This document shows, in pieces, positions 58,767 through 64,000 of a stretch of DNA of 64,000 bases. Numbering within the stretch: position 1 is the first letter of the stretch; every line of letters begins with the position of its first letter. The stretch comes from CAZHFW01 sp964531675 (GTDB lineage Bacteria; Planctomycetota; Phycisphaerae; Phycisphaerales; UBA1924): positions 22,687 through 86,686 of the forward strand of contig CAZHFW010000015.1 of the NCBI GenBank assembly GCA_964531675.1. Reading direction: 5' to 3'. The position numbers and the translations under genes are program-made. The notes below the pieces were generated by a model. That model saw only the letters and a list, made by a program, of their open reading frames with translations. It made no database searches and had not been told where the DNA came from.

Positions 58767-60719
58767 ATGAACCGTACTTTTTCGATGATCGCGGCGCTGG
58801 TGCTTCTCTTGGCGCTGTTCTTCGGGATCAACATCCTGGCGGGTCAGGGTCTGCGTTCGGCGCGGATCGATCTCACGCAGAACAAGCTCTTCACGCTGGC
58901 GCAGGGCTCCAAGAACATCGCGCGCTCGGCGGATGAGCCGATCAGGCTGACGTACTACTGGTCGCAGTCGATCACGCGCAAGAGCCCGGGGCTCCAGCAA
59001 TGGGGGCAGCGGGTGCGCGAGCTGCTCGAAGAGTTCCAGCGCCAGTCGGCGGGGAAGATCAGGCTCGAGATCGTGGACCCGGAGCCCTTCTCGGATGCGG
59101 AGGACCAGGCCAAGACCGCGGGGCTTTCGTCGATCCCGATCGGGGGCGGGGAGAATCTGTATCTGGGGCTTGTGGGCACCAACGCGGTCGATGGGCGCGA
59201 GGTGATCCCCTACTTCGATCCGGAGAACGAGCGGCTGCTCGAGTACGACGTGGCCAAGCTCGTGTACTCGCTGGCGAATCCCAAGAAGAAGACCATCGGC
59301 GTGCTCGCGGGTGTGCCGGTCAACGGCGGGATGTCGTTTGATCCGCGGACCAGGCAGCCTGCGCCGACGCCGGCGTGGTTCATCATGCGGGAGCTCCGCT
59401 CGTTCTACGAGGTGAAGGAGATCCAGGCCGATCAGACGAGCCTGCCCGATGGGCTCGACGTGCTGATGGTGATCCACCCCAAGCGGGTCTCCGAGGAGCT
59501 GCTGTTCGCGATCGATCAGTTCGTGCTCAAGGGCGGGCGCCTGATGGTGTTCGTCGATCCCCTGTGCGAGGCGGAGGTGCCGCCTGGGAATCAGATGCAG
59601 GCGATGATGGCGGACCGGTCGTCGTCGTTCGAGAAGCTGATGGGCGCCTGGGGCGTGGAGATGCTCACGGGCAAGATCGCGGCGGACATGAAGCTTGCGA
59701 TCCCGGTGAATACCGCGGCCTCGCGGGGCGAGCCTGTGCCTTATGTCGCGTGGATGGCGCTGGGGCACACGGACGATGCGGAGTGTCTAAACCAGTCGGA
59801 CGCGGTGACGAGCCGTCTGTCGCGGGTGTTCTTCTCGACGGCGGGCGTGCTTCGCCAGAAGAAGGCCGAGGGGCAGCCTCCCTCCACAGTGACGTTCACG
59901 CCTCTGGTGGAAACGACCACGCAGTCGGCGATCCTCGACGCGTCGCAGGTGAGCATGATGCCCGATCCCAAGGCCTTGCTCGCGAATCTGGTGGTCGGCG
60001 GTGAGAAGCTCGTCCTGGGCGCGAGGCTTTCGGGTCAGGCCAAGACCGCGTTCCCGGATGGGCGTCCGACGCCTCCCAAGCCCGCGGAGGGTTCGGCGGG
60101 ACCGGCTGCGCCGACGCCCGGCGATGGGCTCAAGGAATCCGCGGGACCGATCAACGTCCTGGTCTTCACGGACGTGGACATGCTCTCGGATCGCAACTGG
60201 GTCAGGCAGCAGGACATCGGGCTGGGCGTGCCTCTGGTCCAGAAGATGTTCGACAACGGGGACATGGTGATCAACGCGGCGGACAACATGGTGGGGTCCG
60301 CGGACCTCATCAGCGTGCGGGCGCGGGGCGAGTACGCCAGGCCCTTTGATCGCGTGGTGGATCTCCAGCGGGCGGCCCAGAAGCGCTATCTCGCGGAGGA
60401 GCAGGAGCTCCAGCGCAAGCTCGACGAGACGGAGCGAAAGATCTCGGAGATGCAGCAGAAGCGTCCCGACGGTTCGGATGCGCTGGTGCTCACGCCCGAG
60501 CAGCGCAAGGAGGTCGAGAACTTCCGGACGCAGGCTTCGGACACGCGCAAGCAGCTCCGCAACGTGCAGCTCAATCTGCGGAAGGACATCGACAAGCTCT
60601 TTACGGCGCTCAAGGTGGCGAACATCGCGATCGTGCCGCTCGCGGTGACGCTGCTGGCGGTCGGGCTTGGGATGTTGCGTTCATCGCGGCGCGCGTCGGC
60701 GCGGCGCAAGCAGGCCTGA
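58767..60719 (+). CDS. GldG-like ABC-associated membrane protein
   Basis: 650 residues. An N-terminal anchor (about 7-26, AALVLLLALFFGINILAG) is followed by the family start GLRSARIDLTQNKLFTLAQG and SKNIARSADEPIRLTYYWSQ. The large extracytoplasmic domain belongs to the ABC_transp_aux group, with FIMRELRSFYEVKEIQADQT, LMVIHPKRVSEELLFAIDQF and LKGGRLMVFVDPL. A coiled-coil region (AAQKRYLAEEQELQRKLDET onwards) precedes the C-terminal helix. It partners the GldA/GldF-like ATPase and permease; substrate unknown. Confidence 0.9.
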   Translation: MNRTFSMIAALVLLLALFFGINILAGQGLRSARIDLTQNKLFTLAQGSKNIARSADEPIRLTYYWSQSITRKSPGLQQWGQRVRELLEEFQRQSAGKIRLEIVDPEPFSDAEDQAKTAGLSSIPIGGGENLYLGLVGTNAVDGREVIPYFDPENERLLEYDVAKLVYSLANPKKKTIGVLAGVPVNGGMSFDPRTRQPAPTPAWFIMRELRSFYEVKEIQADQTSLPDGLDVLMVIHPKRVSEELLFAIDQFVLKGGRLMVFVDPLCEAEVPPGNQMQAMMADRSSSFEKLMGAWGVEMLTGKIAADMKLAIPVNTAASRGEPVPYVAWMALGHTDDAECLNQSDAVTSRLSRVFFSTAGVLRQKKAEGQPPSTVTFTPLVETTTQSAILDASQVSMMPDPKALLANLVVGGEKLVLGARLSGQAKTAFPDGRPTPPKPAEGSAGPAAPTPGDGLKESAGPINVLVFTDVDMLSDRNWVRQQDIGLGVPLVQKMFDNGDMVINAADNMVGSADLISVRARGEYARPFDRVVDLQRAAQKRYLAEEQELQRKLDETERKISEMQQKRPDGSDALVLTPEQRKEVENFRTQASDTRKQLRNVQLNLRKDIDKLFTALKVANIAIVPLAVTLLAVGLGMLRSSRRASARRKQA

Positions 60720-60733
60720 ACGGGGACCGATCC

Positions 60734-62044
60734 ATGACTTCCAAGACTCTGTTGGTTCTGGCGGGTGCTGCAGCGGTGATCGCGGGCGGCGCGTATCTGG
60801 TGTGGTCGGGCCGTTCGGGGGGCGTCTCCTCGGGTTCCATCGGAGCAGCGGCGGCGCTGTTCCCCGATCTGGAGTCCAAGGGCGACAGCGTGACGTCCAT
60901 CACGGTGCGCTCGGGCGGGAAGGACACGATCGTCCACAGGCTCGACAAGGGCAAGTGGGGCATCGCGTCGCGCGAGGACTATCCCGCGGACATGGAGAAG
61001 GTGCACGCGCTGGTGATGGCGCTGGCGCAGGCCCGCATCGCGGAGGAGAAGACCTCCAAGCCCGAGTATTACGAGAGGCTCGGCGTGCAGGACCCGGACG
61101 CGACCGCGTCCACCGCGACGCTGGTGACGCTCAAGGCGGATCAGGCGAGTCTGGCGTCGATCATCATCGGTAACAACCCGACGACGCGGGGCGACAACCC
61201 GATGCAGGCGCCGCTTCCCGGCGTCTTTGCGCGCAAGGCGGGTGAGGCGCGGGCGGTGCTGCTCGACAAGGCGATTGAGGTGCCCAAGGACGCGGCGTCG
61301 TGGATGAAGACCGACATCCTGACGCTCGATGGGCAGCGCGTGAAGCGGGCGGTGCTCGCGCATGCAGCCAGTGAAGGCAAGCCCGCGACCAAGGAGGGCG
61401 CGCCGGCGGTGGACGCCAAGCCCGCCGAGACGCTGACGTTGAGCAAGGACACGCCCGAGGCGACGGGATTCAGCGTCGCGGAGCTTCCCCAGGGGCGGGC
61501 GCTGCGCACGCCCACCGCTCCCGCGCCGATCGCGACGGTGCTTTCGTACGTGACGATCGAGGATGCTGCGGCGGCCAAGGCGGTCGAGGGCTTGACGCCC
61601 GCGACGGTGGGCACGTTCGAGACCTTTGACGGGCTGGTCATGGAAGCCAAGGTCTTTGAGAAGGATGGCGGATCGTGGCTCACGCTGGCGGCGCGGTATG
61701 TGGCCCCGCCCAAGCCTGAGGTGCCGCAGGAGGCCAAGCCTGACGAAGCCAAGCCAAGTGAAGCCAAGCCAAGTGAGGCCAAGCCAGGCGAAGCCAAGCC
61801 CGACGCGCAGGCCGAGGCGGACAAGGCGTATGCCGCGACGGCAGAGAAGGTGCAGAAGGAAGTCGCTGAGCTCAACGCGAGGCTTGCGCCTTGGGCGTTC
61901 AAGATCCCGGACTTCAAGGCGCGGCAGATGCAGACGCGGGTGGAGGATCTTCTGATTCCGTTGCAGCCGGCGGATGGAGGGGCGGGGGATGCGCCGTCCG
62001 CGCCGCCGCCGAGGCCGCCGTTCTCAGGTGGCGGCGGGATTTGA
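60734..62044 (+). CDS. DUF4340-family protein with PSEAK repeats
   Basis: 436 residues, 14 bp after the GldG-like gene and the usual last member of this cluster. One N-terminal anchor (about 5-22). The periplasmic region carries DKGKWGIASREDYPADMEKV and LLDKAIEVPKDAASWMKTDI, typical of DUF4340. Near residues 330-360 there are tandem copies of a five-residue unit (EAKPS, EAKPG, EAKPD), encoded by near-identical 15-bp DNA repeats. A Pro-rich tail (PPPRPPFSGGGGI) ends it. Function unknown. Confidence 0.88.
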   Translation: MTSKTLLVLAGAAAVIAGGAYLVWSGRSGGVSSGSIGAAAALFPDLESKGDSVTSITVRSGGKDTIVHRLDKGKWGIASREDYPADMEKVHALVMALAQARIAEEKTSKPEYYERLGVQDPDATASTATLVTLKADQASLASIIIGNNPTTRGDNPMQAPLPGVFARKAGEARAVLLDKAIEVPKDAASWMKTDILTLDGQRVKRAVLAHAASEGKPATKEGAPAVDAKPAETLTLSKDTPEATGFSVAELPQGRALRTPTAPAPIATVLSYVTIEDAAAAKAVEGLTPATVGTFETFDGLVMEAKVFEKDGGSWLTLAARYVAPPKPEVPQEAKPDEAKPSEAKPSEAKPGEAKPDAQAEADKAYAATAEKVQKEVAELNARLAPWAFKIPDFKARQMQTRVEDLLIPLQPADGGAGDAPSAPPPRPPFSGGGGI

Positions 62045-62083
62045 GACCTTCGCGGCGCGGAGCGTCGGTTATAGTTGAGCCAC

Positions 62084-62554
62084 GTGGCCAAGCCCGGATC
62101 CAGATCGTCGAAGGGAGCTCTCTCGCTGGGGGATGCGGCGGCGCGTTTCCAGCGCACGAGGGCGGCGCACAAGGATGAGACCGCGGAGGATTACTGCGAG
62201 GCGATCGCGGCGATCAGCGTGGATTGCGGCTCGGCGCGCGTGCGCGATCTGGCGCGGTTCATGGGCGTGAGCCATGTGACCGTCACGCGGATCATCACGA
62301 GGCTTCAGAGCGAGGGCCTCGTCACGACCGAGCCCTACCGGCCGATCTTTCTGACGGCCGAAGGCAAGAAGCTCGCGGAGCGGACCAGGCGGAGGCACGA
62401 GATCGTGCTGGCGTTCCTGGTGTCGATCGGCGTGCCTTTGAAGCAGGCGGAAGCGGACGCGGAGGGGATCGAGCACCACGTGTCGGAGGCGACGATCAGG
62501 GCGTTCAAGCGGATCGCCGAGGGCGCGCGGGGCGCGGGAGTGGATGAGCCATGA
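62084..62554 (+). CDS. mntR: MntR-like metal-dependent regulator (DtxR family)
   Basis: 156 residues from a GTG at 62084; a TTG at 62075 is an alternative. The winged HTH is VRDLARFMGVSHVTVTRIIT, followed by RLQSEGLVTTEPYRPIFLTA. The helical metal-binding region has RRHEIVLAFLVSIGVP and EADAEGIEHHVSEATI, matching the MntR metal ligands. TATAGT lies about ten bases before the GTG, so the transcript may start at or just before the start codon. It regulates Mn or Fe homeostasis, possibly the ATPase or feo genes, but the targets are unknown. Confidence 0.9.
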   Translation: MAKPGSRSSKGALSLGDAAARFQRTRAAHKDETAEDYCEAIAAISVDCGSARVRDLARFMGVSHVTVTRIITRLQSEGLVTTEPYRPIFLTAEGKKLAERTRRRHEIVLAFLVSIGVPLKQAEADAEGIEHHVSEATIRAFKRIAEGARGAGVDEP

Positions 62555-63105
62555 GCAGTCAGAAGGGCACGCATCTCTCGGGCGACGCGCTCCAGGCGCC
62601 GTGGCGTCAGGAATATCTGGAAGCGCTGGGCGAGAAGGAGAAGGCGGCGGGGGTCCCGAGGTCGGGATCGGGCTCGTTTCTCCGCGACGCGTTTCTGGAT
62701 CCGGCGTCGGATGAGAGGAACCTGGTCATCGTGCGGAACGCGCACGGGCTGATCATGATGAACCTGTATCCCTACGCGGGCGGGCATCTGCTCGTGGCGC
62801 TGGGCGAGGCGCGCGGGAGGCTCCTGGATTACACGCCGGAGCAGCGCGCGGAGTTCTGGAAGCTTGTCGACGTCGCGATGGATCTGGTGGAGCGGACGCT
62901 CGAGCCTCAGGGCGTGAATATGGGGATCAACCAGGGACGGGCGGCGGGCGCGGGCGTGCCTCAGCATCTGCACGCGCATCTGGTGCCGCGCTGGGCGGGC
63001 GACATCAACTTCATCACGACCGTGGGGAACGTGCGGGTGGTTCCGGTGTCGGTGGAGAAGATGGCGGCGCGGTATTGGGAAGTGGCGCGGGCGCTCGGGC
63101 TTTGA
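62551..63105 (+). CDS. HIT-family hydrolase (AP4A phosphorylase-like)
   Basis: 184 residues, overlapping the mntR stop by 4 nt (ATGA). The HIT motif is HLHAHLV, with His139, His141 and His143, preceded by GVPQ and followed by PRW. NLYPYAGGHLLVALGEARGR is the first part of the nucleotide site, and NMGINQGRAAGAG lies before the triad. This group cleaves nucleotidyl phosphates such as AP4A or ADP derivatives. Exact substrate unknown. Confidence 0.9.
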   Translation: MSSQKGTHLSGDALQAPWRQEYLEALGEKEKAAGVPRSGSGSFLRDAFLDPASDERNLVIVRNAHGLIMMNLYPYAGGHLLVALGEARGRLLDYTPEQRAEFWKLVDVAMDLVERTLEPQGVNMGINQGRAAGAGVPQHLHAHLVPRWAGDINFITTVGNVRVVPVSVEKMAARYWEVARALGL

Positions 63106-63123
63106 GGTTGTTGATTCGCTTGG

Positions 63124-63204
63124 CGGAGCCTCTGGCGCGAGCCAGAGGATTGGTTTTGATGCGCGCGGTGCGTGGGGGTCCTCTCGCTTGCGCGAGAGGC
63201 TCTG
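63124..63204. repeat. REPIN-like element, family II, copy D
   Basis: 81 bp between the HIT gene and trpS. The left end has CCTCTGGC-GCGA-GCCAGAGG and the right end CCTCTCGC-TTGC-GCGAGAGG. The flanks read CGGAGCC and GGCTCTG. The interior GATGCGCGCGG block matches copy C at 28532-28622. Confidence 0.88.
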
Positions 63205-63218
63205 ACGGAGTCGGTCCG

Positions 63219-64000
63219 TCAGAATGAGATCGTGCGCTTGGTGAAGTCGAGCTTCATGGCGGCTTTGGCCATCGCCAGGGTTTCTTCGGCGACGGCGTTG
63301 GCGCGCTTCAGGTGCTCGCGGATGATGTCCAGGACCAGGTCGTTGCCGGTGGGTTTGTCGAGTTCGGCGCGGCGCTGGCGCATGGGCTCGGTGAGGTTGA
63401 TGATGGCCTCGGAGAGTTCCTGCTTGATGTGGCCATCGCCGATGTTGTCGCCGCGCTGGTAGCGGTCCTTGAGTTCGGCGACGCGGTCCTGGTTGAGGAT
63501 GAAGGCTTCGACGAACTTGAAGAGGATGTTGCTGGGATCGCCAGGCTCGGTGGGGGACTGGCGGCCTGTGGTGATCTTGTTGATCTTCTTCTGGATCTCC
63601 TTGGGGGAGTCCGAGAGCATGATGGCGTTGCCGAGGGACTTGGACATCTTCTGCGAGCCATCGCCCACGCCCGGGAGGCGGCCGACGCGGCCGATGAGGG
63701 CTTCGGGGATGGGGAAGACGCCGCCGGCTTTGGGGTGGTCCTTGGGTTCGACGCGGTTGCCGACGCCGCAGAACTGCTGGTTGAACTTGAGGGCGACGTC
63801 GCGGCAGAGTTCGATGTGGGGGACCTGGTCTTCGCCGACGGGGACGTAGACGGGTCGGAAGGCGAGGATGTCGGCGCACTGGCCGACGGCGTACATGGGG
63901 AAGCCGAAGGAGTAGGCGTCGCCGAGGCCCTTGGCGTCGATCTCGGTCTTGAGCGTGGGGTTGCGCATCACCTTGTTGAAGGGGATGAGCATCGCGAAGA
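63219..64000 (-). CDS. trpS: Tryptophanyl-tRNA synthetase, 5'-truncated
   Basis: The C-terminal 260 residues are visible and the N-terminus lies past the right edge. The class I KMSKS loop is intact (GDGSQKMSKSLGNAIM). MYAVGQCADILAFRPVYVPV and GEDQVPHIELCRDVALKFNQ mark the tryptophan/ATP site, and LPGVGDG precedes the KMSKS. The enzyme charges tRNA-Trp. The gene runs leftwards and ends about 15 bp from the REPIN element. Confidence 0.95.
   Translation of the reverse strand, partial: FAMLIPFNKVMRNPTLKTEIDAKGLGDAYSFGFPMYAVGQCADILAFRPVYVPVGEDQVPHIELCRDVALKFNQQFCGVGNRVEPKDHPKAGGVFPIPEALIGRVGRLPGVGDGSQKMSKSLGNAIMLSDSPKEIQKKINKITTGRQSPTEPGDPSNILFKFVEAFILNQDRVAELKDRYQRGDNIGDGHIKQELSEAIINLTEPMRQRRAELDKPTGNDLVLDIIREHLKRANAVAEETLAMAKAAMKLDFTKRTISF

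Noticed and set aside
1..64000. tRNA or rRNA genes
   Set aside because: No T-arm with an acceptor-stem match and no rRNA core sequence was found by eye on either strand. A tRNA scan would settle this.

Overview
The window is about 64 kb of high-GC DNA from a planctomycete, most likely of the class Phycisphaerae. The evidence is the set of exported proteins. Four carry a C-terminal dockerin-like repeat pair with a DFFxFFxxFD core and a Cys at or near the end. Four others end in a PEP-CTERM-like signal (PAPG, a hydrophobic stretch, then an Arg-rich tail). HAF-repeat proteins, a GldG/DUF4340 ABC cluster and many large hypothetical exported proteins agree with this. No rRNA, tRNA, integrase, transposase or CRISPR array was seen. 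A run of exactly 100 N marks a scaffold gap inside a tandem repeat.

Layout, left to right. At 1-4.4 kb: a truncated heavy-metal P-type ATPase, a 133-bp tandem repeat holding the gap, then feoA-feoB and a small membrane gene. At 4.5-8.2 kb: a branched-chain-amino-acid-type ABC transporter (livHMGF); its lipoprotein binding protein lies apart at 14.3-15.6 kb. At 8.6-24.8 kb: an exported-protein zone with surface proteins, a sigma-like regulator, a secreted GH13 enzyme, a GH15 glucoamylase, two HAF-repeat dockerin proteins and two REPIN-like repeat families. At 25-28.5 kb: a small membrane protein, HU, a beta-barrel, ArfB and TsaB. At 28.8-33.1 kb: a signalling cluster (HTH-receiver, HDOD-histidine kinase, pseudo-receiver-GAF). 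At 33.4-35.1 kb: a secreted metalloprotease with dockerin-like repeats. At 35.2-37.9 kb: a translationally coupled phospholipid module (CDP-alcohol phosphatidyltransferase, CDP-diglyceride synthase, acyltransferase, small VTT-like protein). At 38.1-40.0 kb: a two-gene island, three-Cys-motif Gp37/Gp68 protein plus TcmP. At 40-46.7 kb: nuoG, a DUF2891 protein, and a pxpB-pxpC-MFS-pxpA operon for 5-oxoproline. At 46.8-49.2 kb: two paralogous surface proteins around a TPR protein. At 49.3-55 kb: a CpxP-like protein, rpoN, recR, a tyrosine phosphatase and an ArnT-like glycosyltransferase. At 55.1-55.3 kb: a structured small-RNA candidate with two mutually exclusive long-range stems. At 55.4-64 kb: a thioredoxin-like exported protein, a gliding-type ABC transporter with GldG-like and DUF4340 partners, an MntR-type regulator, a HIT protein and a partial trpS.

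Themes. The cell looks like a polymer degrader: starch-active enzymes, a secreted protease and peptide-derived metabolism (Liv transport, 5-oxoprolinase) accompany surface proteins with two different C-terminal sorting signals. The less explained signals are the bistable RNA near 55.2 kb, two families of paired-palindrome repeats whose stems vary in a compensatory way, the TcmP island with an operator-like palindrome, and a CDP-alcohol phosphatidyltransferase with Asn at two of the expected Asp positions.
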